Shown here: piece after piece, positions 7,847 to 16,469 of the stretch
Layout of the letters: the number at the start of each line of letters is the position of its first letter
How positions within the stretch are numbered: position 1 is the first letter of the stretch
Source: Bacteroidales bacterium
Lineage (GTDB): Bacteria > Bacteroidota > Bacteroidia > Bacteroidales > F082
NCBI GenBank assembly: GCA_017616675.1
Contig: JAFZXR010000007.1
Location: forward strand, 1-44,755
Direction of reading: 5' to 3'
Length of the DNA stretch: 44,755 nucleotides
Made by a program: the position numbers and the translations under genes
The notes under the pieces: model-generated
The model's database searches: none
What the model saw: only the letters and a program-made list of their open reading frames with translations
What the model was told of the DNA's origin: nothing

Positions 7847-10800
7847 ATGAAAAAAACAGTTTTCATAGTATTGGCACTGTTGCTGGGAATGTCACTAAAA
7901 GCTCAGCAAGTCAAAGATTTTTACAGTTTCGACATAAAAAAGATTAATCATATCGAGCAAAGAACACATTTGCTTTATTTATTGAATAATGACGAGCGAT
8001 TTGTTGTCTCGACAAGCGACCAAGACGGTGTTTTCACAATACGGCGCAGCAAAGACAGCTATACTTTCAACCTTGCGGATACATTCAACGATTTTTATGC
8101 TGAAGAACATGCCATTTTCTGTGGTATGACAAAGGATGAAATCGGCCAGTCGTTTAGCGAATGGAAATCGTCGTTACCAGATGATTTTGTCGCATCGCTG
8201 ATGATGGATCAGTATAGGAAAAATCGTGATAATGACCTATGCGCCAATGCTTTTCCTTTCTGTACGGATGCCGGATTGTATGAGTTTCCTGCAGGAGTTA
8301 ACGCCGGTTCAGGCGAAGCGGGGCCAGATTACGATTGTTTGTATACAACACCCAATCCCGCTTGGTATTACATGAGAATGGCGCAGCCCGGCGACATGAC
8401 CATACACATGTATAGCACTCCGTCGTATGACATCGATTTCTGCTGTTGGGGACCGTTTAGCGATCCGGTATCCCCATGTCCGGATGGCTTGACTGGTGCA
8501 AAAAAAGTGAGTTGCAGCTATTCGGCGCAGGCTACGGAGAATTGTCATATACCTTCCACTGCACAGAATGGTGAATATTATATCTTGGTCATCACTAACT
8601 ATTCGAATCAAGTATGTGACATCACTTTCAGTAAGACTGCTGGTAGCGGCACCACCGACTGCTCAATTTTGGAGCCGTTTTTGCAAGCCAACACACCATG
8701 TTATGGCGGCAGTCTGAGACTTGAAGCTGATTCTATAGCAGATGCCACATATTCATGGACAAGTCCTGATAATCAATCACATACAGGTCGCACATGGAAT
8801 CGTAACAATGCCACGCTCAACATGTCGGGAATTTACAGTTGCTATGTAGTGGCGGGCACTCAAAGCGGTACGGAAAGCATTAACGTGACGGTGCTTCCGC
8901 GCGTAACCTCCAACTTCACGCATACTGCCCAATGCATAGCCGGACAGCCGGTTCAGTTCACCGGTACCGAGACCACCACGCCGTCGGGGCATACCGGCGA
9001 AATCACCTACAGACTATGGGATTTCGGAGATAACACGACAAGTACCGACATCAACCCGACACACACATATGCCAACCCGGGCAGTTATCAGGTTTCGTAT
9101 ACAGTAAGGATTTCGGGTGGCAATGAAGGTGAATGTCCGAACACCAAGACCGAGACATTAACGGTGCTCAGCTCGATGTCGAGCAGCATCGTCGGTGATG
9201 CTGAGATATGCCAGAACAGCACCTTGACACTCAACGCCAGCGTAAACGGCGGTTCGGGACAATACAATTATGAGTGGAAAAAGGACGGGGTGGCCATAGG
9301 CGGCAACACCTCTTCCCTAACCTTGCTGATGCAAGAACCGGGGACCTACCACTTCACATGCAAAGTCACGGACGGATATACAACACAGACGCCGGAATTC
9401 GACGTGCTTGTCAACGAGTTGCCTGTGGTCAACATCTCAGGACCTAACCACGTCAACTATGGTCAAGCCGCGTCGTTATCGGTGCCGAATACTGCAGGTT
9501 ATCAATACCTGTGGACGCCTGTCGAGCTTATAGCTACGGGACAAGGTACATCGTCGGTAACTACCGTCGGACTCGAGTCGGAACAGCCTGTCACGATAAG
9601 TCTTAAGACAACCACGCCGCAGGGATGCGAGAACACAGGCAGGATAACGATAAGTCTGGGCGAGCAGTTTTATGCTTTTGTAGAGATAGCTGGCGAAGAG
9701 GCTGTGTGCAAAGACAACGCCACTTCGTTAGTCGCCCGAGCCTCGGGAGGCAACCAGTCGTACACCTACCAATGGTCGCCCGACAACTTGATACTCTCGG
9801 GTCAGGGCACTGATTCGATTACGACGAAGGATTTGCCTTCGACCACCACGTTTTCATGTTTGGTATCCGACGGAACGTATAGCATGAGCGATGACAAGAC
9901 CGTCACGGTGTGGCAGGTGCAGGATCAGGACTTCACTCCGGCCAGCATCGCATGCAACGAGTATTATTGGGAAGCCAACAACGAGACGTTCACCGAAGCC
10001 GGCGACTATGTCCGTACGTTCTACAACGAGCACGGCTGCGAATATACCATAACATTGCATCTCAACGCCGATAACCTGCATTATACCACCTATGGCAATC
10101 AGGTGCAGACGATGATCGACACCTGTGTCAACGATGACGGATACTTTATCTGGTCGCCGGCTGAGGCTGTCGACAGTTATCTGATTGACATGGAATACGA
10201 TGGCTATATCTATCACGACAGTCATGAGTTCCAGAGTGCCGACGGCTGTCCGCGAATCGAATACAACTGGCTGCGACTGTTCAGCAAGCCATCGGTCGAT
10301 GAGGAGTTGTCGGGCGACACACTTGTTGAAGCCGGATTCGGCTATCTGCCGCGTATCTATGAATATATAGCCGAGAATCTGTCGGGAGCAGGCACTGAGG
10401 GCAATTATCATCCGCCAGTCTATCGATGGGAGCTGTTCAGCTATTACGACACCCCGAATCACATTCAGGGCACCGCATACGAGTCGGCGTGGTATTGCGT
10501 TGAAGATCCTAATATCGAGAATAAGGTCTATGTCTACATCAACTCCGAAGGCAACGCCTTGCTGAGATGCACGATAACGACCATGTGCGGCATTATCAGA
10601 GCGGAGAAATTCATGTGGACGAACGGCTATAAAGAAGGATTTTCGGTCAACGAGGTCAACTACGACAATATGGTCAACGTGTTCCCGAATCCGTCGAGTG
10701 GCGATTTATATATCGGATATAGCGAATCATTAAGTCATAATCCATTGATTATCAGCATATTTAGCTATGATGGCACACTTATCGACCAGATAAGCGGCAA

Positions 10801-10915
10801 TATGGATAATACAGTCACAGAATACTCAATGCGTGACCTTACGAATGGTTTATATCTGGTAAAGATTGTTGGAAAAGACTTCTCGGTAATAAAGAAATTT
10901 GTGCTTAACAGATAG
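7847..10915 (+). CDS. Large secreted PKD/Ig-like protein with T9SS sorting domain
   Basis: This is a 1022-residue exported protein. The signal peptide covers 1-19 (ends SLKAQ). An N-terminal region of about 250 residues is rich in Cys and aromatic residues and resembles a carbohydrate- or pre-peptidase-type beta domain. Ig-like and PKD modules follow (WDFGDNTTSTDINPTHTYAN is a classical PKD motif), with repeated SWTSPDN, YEWKKDG and YQWSPDN strands. A less repetitive region comes next, and the last ~75 residues (VFPNPSSGDLYIGY ... NGLYLVKIVG ... KKFVLNR) form a T9SS sorting domain. It is probably a surface adhesin or binding protein; no catalytic motif is visible. The gene ends 2 nt before the convergent beta-barrel gene. 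Confidence 0.87.
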   Translation: MKKTVFIVLALLLGMSLKAQQVKDFYSFDIKKINHIEQRTHLLYLLNNDERFVVSTSDQDGVFTIRRSKDSYTFNLADTFNDFYAEEHAIFCGMTKDEIGQSFSEWKSSLPDDFVASLMMDQYRKNRDNDLCANAFPFCTDAGLYEFPAGVNAGSGEAGPDYDCLYTTPNPAWYYMRMAQPGDMTIHMYSTPSYDIDFCCWGPFSDPVSPCPDGLTGAKKVSCSYSAQATENCHIPSTAQNGEYYILVITNYSNQVCDITFSKTAGSGTTDCSILEPFLQANTPCYGGSLRLEADSIADATYSWTSPDNQSHTGRTWNRNNATLNMSGIYSCYVVAGTQSGTESINVTVLPRVTSNFTHTAQCIAGQPVQFTGTETTTPSGHTGEITYRLWDFGDNTTSTDINPTHTYANPGSYQVSYTVRISGGNEGECPNTKTETLTVLSSMSSSIVGDAEICQNSTLTLNASVNGGSGQYNYEWKKDGVAIGGNTSSLTLLMQEPGTYHFTCKVTDGYTTQTPEFDVLVNELPVVNISGPNHVNYGQAASLSVPNTAGYQYLWTPVELIATGQGTSSVTTVGLESEQPVTISLKTTTPQGCENTGRITISLGEQFYAFVEIAGEEAVCKDNATSLVARASGGNQSYTYQWSPDNLILSGQGTDSITTKDLPSTTTFSCLVSDGTYSMSDDKTVTVWQVQDQDFTPASIACNEYYWEANNETFTEAGDYVRTFYNEHGCEYTITLHLNADNLHYTTYGNQVQTMIDTCVNDDGYFIWSPAEAVDSYLIDMEYDGYIYHDSHEFQSADGCPRIEYNWLRLFSKPSVDEELSGDTLVEAGFGYLPRIYEYIAENLSGAGTEGNYHPPVYRWELFSYYDTPNHIQGTAYESAWYCVEDPNIENKVYVYINSEGNALLRCTITTMCGIIRAEKFMWTNGYKEGFSVNEVNYDNMVNVFPNPSSGDLYIGYSESLSHNPLIISIFSYDGTLIDQISGNMDNTVTEYSMRDLTNGLYLVKIVGKDFSVIKKFVLNR

Positions 10916-10917
10916 CG

Positions 10918-11718
10918 TCACCATCCCCAGCAGGAGTCGTGGCCGGTATTGAATTTCAACGGCAGACCTACGCTCAGCATAAATTCGAATCCTCTATTCG
11001 TGCGGCGTTCTTTTTTATCAAAGGTATAGGCATACAACTCTATCGAAGTGCCACGGTCGGAAGGGTATGTGTTGAGCAAACCGAAGTTATAGCTGGCATC
11101 AAGTTTAAAAACAAGCGAAAACACTCGGAAATCCATCCGATATCTCATTCCTGCACCTAAAATGGCGCTGAGGTCGACAGGCATCAAAACTGCGTCAGAC
11201 TGGCTGACATCGACGGAATAGCTGCCAAATTCCTCTTCATCGGGATACGACTTCGATACTTCGCCGGCATAGCAATATGCGATATCCGCTGCCGCAAAGA
11301 CATACGGGCTCCATTTCTTTTTCGGCTTGAAATAATATGTCACAGGAATTCTAAAGTCGATGTAGCTCAGACTTATCTCATCAATCTCGCGATATAGTTT
11401 TCTGAAAAGAAAGTCTTTAGTCACGCCGCGTTGAATTGCGAGCACCTCACCGCCGATTGCCAGTCCTTTCACAGCACTGACGGGATATTCGCAGTAAACG
11501 CCGTAACCCAGGGCATTTGCGCGCTTTCCCGACAAATTATCATAAGATTTATTGGAGAAATGCATGCTATAAGTAGTGAAACCGCCTTTTACGCCGACCG
11601 TCAGCACGTTTTGCCGTGTGCGTTTCTTTTTTATATTACCGAAGCTATAATCGACCTGCGCCACAGCTTGGATGCCGACAATGAAAATGAGGAACAATAT
11701 GGCGCACAGTCGTCTCAT
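10918..11718 (-). CDS. Outer-membrane beta-barrel protein
   Basis: From ATG 11718 (MRRLCAILFLIFIVG...) this is 266 residues with a signal peptide ending AVAQ. An open frame extends 17 codons further upstream but into the preceding gene, and its peptide lacks a signal. The mature part has alternating aromatic/polar strands and glycine turns (VGVKGGFTTYSMHF, YIDFRIPVTYYFKPKKKWSPY, GMRYRMDFRVF), as in the Bacteroidetes OMP_b-brl_2/porin-like family. It is an 8- to 12-strand barrel by appearance, with unknown function. Its start is 1 nt past the stop of the lipoprotein gene, so the two are coupled and likely functional partners. Confidence 0.8.
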   Translation of the reverse strand: MRRLCAILFLIFIVGIQAVAQVDYSFGNIKKKRTRQNVLTVGVKGGFTTYSMHFSNKSYDNLSGKRANALGYGVYCEYPVSAVKGLAIGGEVLAIQRGVTKDFLFRKLYREIDEISLSYIDFRIPVTYYFKPKKKWSPYVFAAADIAYCYAGEVSKSYPDEEEFGSYSVDVSQSDAVLMPVDLSAILGAGMRYRMDFRVFSLVFKLDASYNFGLLNTYPSDRGTSIELYAYTFDKKERRTNRGFEFMLSVGLPLKFNTGHDSCWGW

Positions 11719-11719
11719 C

Positions 11720-12397
11720 TTAGTATTCCCTTTCAGCGTAATCGTCGAAATAGCAGTGCTGACCGCCATTTACAAAATGTGACGAGCCTTTTTTAAACAG
11801 TTTCCATTTGTTTATGTTGCTAATTCCACCGTCGTCGGAAAGCGTGCCTGTTATTATCATGCCGTAAAAATCATCGACACCGAGCTGCGTATCGTGCACG
11901 TTAAACACCAGTGTAAATGTGCCGTCGGCTCCGTTACCGTAAACGTATGCCGTGTCGATATTAAATATAGACGGAGTGGGCATGTTAGGATAAGCTTCGA
12001 CAATTTCAAGCCGAGCTATTCCATTTTGCTGAGAAATGACGTTCAGGGCGACATCCTGCTCTTGTGGATAATGGAGAACCGGGCTATGGACTCCAGCGTT
12101 GTTGATAGTGCTGTCGTTGCCATTGACAAAACGGCCTTCCATCTTGAATTTTCCAGTGATGTCGGGAGGAAATATGCCGTCATATATCACGTCATATGTC
12201 TCATCGCCAAGTGATGCCGGAGGAGCAAGTGTGCCCCATGCATCGCGATATTGTTGAGGATAGACCTCGTCGACGCTTTTCATGTATCGCTCATCGCCCA
12301 AAGCCACGAGGGTATCGTGATTGCTTTTCTTGCAGCTCACGAACAACAGCGCAGTGATTGCGATGACCACGCTGATTATGGCGATGTAGCGTTTCAC
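11720..12397 (-). CDS. Lipoprotein of unknown function
   Basis: This is a 225-residue protein with a lipoprotein signal (MKRYIAIISVVIAITALLF, then VSC with Cys22). The mature sequence is beta-rich with no motif I recognise; it includes DVIYDGIFPPDITGKFKMEGRF and a C-terminal lipocalin-like pattern of strands (FTLVFNVHDTQLGVDDFYGMIITGTLSDDGG). It starts 2 nt after the alaS stop and is followed immediately by a beta-barrel gene. A periplasmic or outer-membrane lipoprotein working with that barrel is an inference from position only. Confidence 0.75.
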   Translation of the reverse strand: MKRYIAIISVVIAITALLFVSCKKSNHDTLVALGDERYMKSVDEVYPQQYRDAWGTLAPPASLGDETYDVIYDGIFPPDITGKFKMEGRFVNGNDSTINNAGVHSPVLHYPQEQDVALNVISQQNGIARLEIVEAYPNMPTPSIFNIDTAYVYGNGADGTFTLVFNVHDTQLGVDDFYGMIITGTLSDDGGISNINKWKLFKKGSSHFVNGGQHCYFDDYAEREY

Positions 12398-12399
12398 GA

Positions 12400-15018
12400 C
12401 TATTTCAAGCTGTTTTTGAGAATCTCGATGGCTTTGTCGATGCCGCCGGCGTTCTTGCCGCCTGCTGTTGCGAGAGTCTTCTGACCGCCGCCACCACCCT
12501 GAATCTCTTTGGCGCCTTCACGCACGATGGCGGCAGCGTCCATGTTCTTACTGTCAACGAGGCTCTGAGGCAGCATCACGCAGAGAGCAGGTTTGTCTTC
12601 AAACACGCCTCCCATGATTGCAACCACCTCAGCGTCAATGTCTTTCAATGCCGAAGCGATGTTACGCATCTGGTTCATGTCGGCGTCGATACGGGCGACT
12701 ACCACCTTGTGGCCGTCCCAATCGGTAGCCTTGCTGTATGCGATTTTCGCGTCGCTCACAGCCTGAGCCATCATCATTGATTCGATCTTCTTCTGCAGCA
12801 TGGTGTTTTGTGCCGAGAGTGTCTCGACAGCCTTCACCACGTCGCCCGTCTGCTTCACCAGACCTTTGATCTTATTGAGTGTATCTATCTGATTATCAAG
12901 ATATTCAATCACCGCTTCGCCTGTTATGGCTTCGATACGACGAACGCCGGCGGCGATAGCGCCTTCGGTCAGGATCTTGAACGCTCCGATGCGACCTGTC
13001 GATGCGATATGAGTGCCACCGCAGAGCTCGCAGGAGTAGCCTTCACCAAACTTCACCACGCGAACCTTGTCACCGTACTTCTCGCCAAACAACGCCATCG
13101 CGCCCATATTCTTCGCTTCATCGATAGGCACGTCGACAGCGGTCTCGTTAGACAAATCTTCTCTAATCTTCTGATTAACAATGGCTTCGACCTTACGAAT
13201 CTCTTCGTCGGTCATCTTGGCGAAGTGACTGAAGTCGAAACGCAGACGCTCATCGTCGACCATCGAGCCCTTCTGCTCGACATGTGTTCCGAGAACCTGT
13301 CTCAAGGCAGCGTGCATCAAGTGAGTGGCTGTATGGTTGGCCTCGATCTTCAGACGGCGTGCCACGTCGACCTTTGCAGTAAACACTGCCTCAGGCTGCT
13401 GTGGGAGCGCGTCGGTGATATGGATGCTCAAGTCATTTTCTTTAACGGTATTGACGACGTTAAGTATCTCATTTTCAGACACTAACACGCCTTTATCACC
13501 CACCTGACCGCCCATCTCGGCGTAGAACGGAGTCTTGTCGAGGACAATCTCGAAATGTTTCTTGCCTTTGGCAACTACCTCTCTGAATTTCAATATCTTA
13601 GCCTCGCATTCCATCTCGGTGTAACCGACAAAAGTGGTAGGTTTATCTTCGTGGATAAGCTCAACCCAGTCGCCCGACATCTTCTCAGCTGCCTTACGCG
13701 AGCGGTCTTTCTGCTCCTTGAGGTTGTTGTTGAAGCCTTCCATATCGACTTCGAGGCCTTTTTCCTCGGCCATGAGGTTGGTGAGGTCGACCGGGAAGCC
13801 GTAGGTGTCGAACAGCTCGAAGGCGAAGGCGCCATCGATGAGTTTCGCACCTTTATTTTGCTCCACGTAATTCTCGAAACGCTTGATTCCCAATGCCAAA
13901 GTGCGCAGGAACGATGCTTCTTCTTCGAAAATCACCTTCGAGACCAGCTTCTCTTGAGCTTTTATCTCAGGATACTGCTCGCCCATCTCGCTGACGAGAA
14001 CCGGCAACAGTTTATATACAAATGGTTCGGTGAATTTCAGGAATGTATAGCCATAACGCACTGCACGACGGAGGATTCGTCGAATCACATAGCCTGCCCC
14101 GTTGTTTGAAGGCAGCTGGCCGTCGGTGATGGCGAAACTCACGGCACGGAGGTGGTCGGCGACGACGCGCATTGCGATGTCTGCCTTTTCGTTTTTGCCA
14201 TATTCTATACCTGAAAGCTGCGAAATCTCATTGATTATCGGGGTAAAAACGTCAGTGTCGTAGTTCGACTTCTTGCCTTGCATCACGCGGACCAGACGTT
14301 CGAAGCCCATACCTGTGTCGACATGCTTTGCTGGAAGGTCGACAAGAGTGCCGTTGGCGAGGCGGTTGTATTGCATAAACACGAGGTTCCAGATCTCGAT
14401 AACCTCCGGATCGTCTTTATTTACAAGGTCGCGACCGTTGATCTTCTCGCGGGCCTCATCGTCGCGGATGTCGATATGAATCTCCGAGCATGGTCCGCAA
14501 GGGCCGGTCTCGCCCATCTCCCAGAAGTTGTCTTTCTTCGAGCCGTAGATGATTCGCGACTCGTCGACGTGCTCTTTCCAAAACTCGTAAGCCTCGTTGT
14601 CGGGAGCCATTCCGTCTTTCTCATCGCCGCCAAACACTGTGACGTACAGCTTATCCTTGTCGATCTTCATCACGTCGGTGAGGAATTCCCAGCCCCAGGC
14701 GATGGCTTCTTTCTTGAAATAGTCGCCAAACGACCAGTTACCCATCATCTCGAACATGGTGTGATGATAGGTGTCGCGGCCCACTTCCTCGAGGTCGTTA
14801 TGCTTACCCGAGACGCGAAGACATTTTTGGATGTCGCATACGCGCGGAGCCTTGCGAGGGTTATTGCCCAAGAAGACATCTTTAAACTGGTTCATACCCG
14901 CGTTGGTGAACATCAGGGTTGGGTCATTTTTAACGACTATCGGTGCTGAAGGCACTACAAGGTGCTGTTTCGACTGAAAAAACTCCAGAAAACTCTTACG
15001 AATTTCGTTTGCTTTCAT
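12400..15018 (-). CDS. alaS: Alanyl-tRNA synthetase
   Basis: This is an 872-residue enzyme that charges tRNA-Ala. The class II catalytic core starts MKANEIRKSFLEFFQSKQH and contains TNAGMNQFKDVFLG. The editing domain carries HTATHLMHAAL and the zinc motif CELCGGTH. The C-terminal C-Ala domain ends in a Gly-rich segment (GGGGGQKTLATAGGKNAGG). Full length is normal. It is the first gene of a minus-strand run with the lipoprotein and beta-barrel genes (2-nt and 1-nt gaps), and it diverges from the M23 peptidase gene across a 78-nt region. Confidence 0.97.
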   Translation of the reverse strand: MKANEIRKSFLEFFQSKQHLVVPSAPIVVKNDPTLMFTNAGMNQFKDVFLGNNPRKAPRVCDIQKCLRVSGKHNDLEEVGRDTYHHTMFEMMGNWSFGDYFKKEAIAWGWEFLTDVMKIDKDKLYVTVFGGDEKDGMAPDNEAYEFWKEHVDESRIIYGSKKDNFWEMGETGPCGPCSEIHIDIRDDEAREKINGRDLVNKDDPEVIEIWNLVFMQYNRLANGTLVDLPAKHVDTGMGFERLVRVMQGKKSNYDTDVFTPIINEISQLSGIEYGKNEKADIAMRVVADHLRAVSFAITDGQLPSNNGAGYVIRRILRRAVRYGYTFLKFTEPFVYKLLPVLVSEMGEQYPEIKAQEKLVSKVIFEEEASFLRTLALGIKRFENYVEQNKGAKLIDGAFAFELFDTYGFPVDLTNLMAEEKGLEVDMEGFNNNLKEQKDRSRKAAEKMSGDWVELIHEDKPTTFVGYTEMECEAKILKFREVVAKGKKHFEIVLDKTPFYAEMGGQVGDKGVLVSENEILNVVNTVKENDLSIHITDALPQQPEAVFTAKVDVARRLKIEANHTATHLMHAALRQVLGTHVEQKGSMVDDERLRFDFSHFAKMTDEEIRKVEAIVNQKIREDLSNETAVDVPIDEAKNMGAMALFGEKYGDKVRVVKFGEGYSCELCGGTHIASTGRIGAFKILTEGAIAAGVRRIEAITGEAVIEYLDNQIDTLNKIKGLVKQTGDVVKAVETLSAQNTMLQKKIESMMMAQAVSDAKIAYSKATDWDGHKVVVARIDADMNQMRNIASALKDIDAEVVAIMGGVFEDKPALCVMLPQSLVDSKNMDAAAIVREGAKEIQGGGGGQKTLATAGGKNAGGIDKAIEILKNSLK

Positions 15019-15045
15019 GATTAATTTTAATTTTCTATAAAAAAG

Positions 15046-15077
15046 TTTGCAAATTTAAGAAATTTTTTGTAATTTTG
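15046..15077 (+). promoter_or_regulatory. Promoter for the M23 peptidase-MerR pair
   Basis: TTTG at 15046-15049, 20 nt, then TAATTTTG at 15070-15077 is a perfect Bacteroidetes promoter. The predicted start of transcription is near 15083, only about 14 nt before the TTG start codon at 15097. Confidence 0.85.
15050..15057 (-). promoter_or_regulatory. -7 element for alaS (minus strand)
   Basis: Read on the minus strand, 15057-15050 is TAAATTTG, followed by C, a good TAnnTTTG -7 box about 30 nt upstream of the alaS ATG. No TTTG is found at the expected -33 distance. It abuts the -33 box of the plus-strand promoter, so the two polymerase sites overlap. Confidence 0.55.
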
Positions 15078-15096
15078 CACGTTTAAAACGTAAATT

Positions 15097-16065
15097 TTGA
15101 GCAAAAAATACATATACAATCCGCAAACTCTTGATTATGAAGAGTATACGCCTTCGACAAGGAAGCGTATCGGGTGGGTATTATTGTTCATTATCGTCGC
15201 CGGAATCATCGGATACAGCACCGTCGCGCTCATTCAAAACACCATCGGCTCGCCGAAAGAGCGTATGCAAGCCCGTGAAATTGAATATCTTAAGCTTCAA
15301 TACGACATTGTAAACGACAGGATTGAGAACATCAACGCCTTGCTTGGCGAGATGCAGGACCGCGACGATAACATCTACCGTATGATTTTCGAGGCCGAGC
15401 CTATCCCGTCGTCGGTGAGAAAGGCCGGATATGGCGGCACCAACCGTTACGAAGCTCTCGGCGGATATGCCAACTCGAATATAGTGACTGATGTAGCCAA
15501 GAAAATCGACATCGTCGAGAGTCAGATAAAGGTGCAGTCGAAGTCGTTCGACGACGTGTATAACATGGCCAAAAACAAGGCCCTGATGCTGAGTTGCATC
15601 CCAGCCATCATGCCGGTGAAAGACGTCGACATCTACAGAATTTCCTCGCATTACGGCTATCGTACCGACCCGTTCTACAAGGTTCAGAAGCTGCATAGCG
15701 GCATCGACTTCGCAGGACCTATCGGCACTCATATCTACTGCACCGGTGATGGCGTGGTCGAGAAAGTCACGAAAGGCAACAGCGGCTATGGCAACAACAT
15801 CGTCGTGAACCACGGTTACGGATACAAGACGAGATATGCCCACATCAACAAGGCCTATGTGAAGGAAGGACAAAGGGTGAAGAGAGGCGAACATATTGCC
15901 GACATGGGCAACAGCGGCAAATCGACGGCTCCGCATCTGCATTATGAGGTGATTAAAAACGACAAAACTATAAATCCTGTCAATTTCTTCTTCAACGACC
16001 TCACGCCGGAGGAATACGACAAGATTCTCGAGTTGTCGGAAAGACCGTCAATGACAATGGATTAA
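15097..16065 (+). CDS. Membrane-anchored M23 (LytM-type) peptidase
   Basis: This is a 322-residue protein with a short cytoplasmic N-terminus, one membrane helix (about 25-46), a coiled-coil-like segment (about 52-95) and a C-terminal M23 domain. Zinc ligands are visible as HSGID (His200, Asp204) and HLH (His280, His282), with the core GNNIVVNHGYGYKTRYAHI. The active-site residues are complete, so a peptidoglycan endopeptidase is likely. The start is TTG at 15097; the next in-frame ATG (MQAREIEYL, residue 58) would remove the membrane anchor. The MerR gene follows after 4 nt. Confidence 0.92.
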   Translation: MSKKYIYNPQTLDYEEYTPSTRKRIGWVLLFIIVAGIIGYSTVALIQNTIGSPKERMQAREIEYLKLQYDIVNDRIENINALLGEMQDRDDNIYRMIFEAEPIPSSVRKAGYGGTNRYEALGGYANSNIVTDVAKKIDIVESQIKVQSKSFDDVYNMAKNKALMLSCIPAIMPVKDVDIYRISSHYGYRTDPFYKVQKLHSGIDFAGPIGTHIYCTGDGVVEKVTKGNSGYGNNIVVNHGYGYKTRYAHINKAYVKEGQRVKRGEHIADMGNSGKSTAPHLHYEVIKNDKTINPVNFFFNDLTPEEYDKILELSERPSMTMD

Positions 16066-16069
16066 CATC

Positions 16070-16411
16070 ATGGAAGTCAAGAAGTTATATTATCGAATCG
16101 GCGAAGTGGCGAAGATGTTCGACGTCCCCACCTCCACCATACGCTATTGGGAAAGCGAGTTTGAAGTGTTGCGTCCGCGCAAGAGCACCAAGGGAAACCG
16201 ACTTTTCACCGAGCGCGACATGCGCTATCTGCAGATAATATACCAACTTGTGAAGGTGAAAGGATTCACCATCCAGGGCGCGAAGGAAGCCATGAAGGCC
16301 AAGTTCGACAAACTCGAGGAGAACGCCATGATGATCCGCACGCTCAACGACGCAAAGGAATTCTTAGTCGACCTCGACAAGAAACTTGCGGAAAAACAGA
16401 AATCGATGTAA
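16070..16411 (+). CDS. MerR-family DNA-binding regulator
   Basis: This is a 113-residue protein with an N-terminal winged-helix MerR domain (RIGEVAKMFDVPTSTIRYW at 9-27, then the wing FEVLRPRKSTKGNRLFTERD). A helical segment and a short coiled-coil tail follow, but there is no effector-binding domain. It is probably a dimeric DNA-binding regulator. It is co-transcribed with the M23 peptidase (4-nt gap), so it may regulate the cell-wall gene or itself. The target is unknown. Confidence 0.88.
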   Translation: MEVKKLYYRIGEVAKMFDVPTSTIRYWESEFEVLRPRKSTKGNRLFTERDMRYLQIIYQLVKVKGFTIQGAKEAMKAKFDKLEENAMMIRTLNDAKEFLVDLDKKLAEKQKSM

Positions 16412-16433
16412 AAATATTGTTGGGGAAAATATA

Positions 16434-16469
16434 GTAGAGACGCCATAATATGACGTCTCTACATTTTTT
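16434..16469. terminator. Palindromic element acting as bidirectional terminator
   Basis: A 9-bp perfect stem GTAGAGACG/CGTCTCTAC (16434-16442 and 16454-16462) encloses an 11-nt partly paired loop containing CAT-AAT-ATG. Six T residues follow at 16464-16469. It sits between the convergent MerR and hldD genes. The GTAGAGACG...CGTCTCTAC arms resemble a palindrome I recall as dispersed in Bacteroidetes genomes. Confidence 0.75.

Noticed and set aside
13555..14949. Plus-strand frames of 184 and 223 codons opposite alaS.
   Set aside because: They are shadows of the alaS frame; the products are compositionally odd and unrecognisable.
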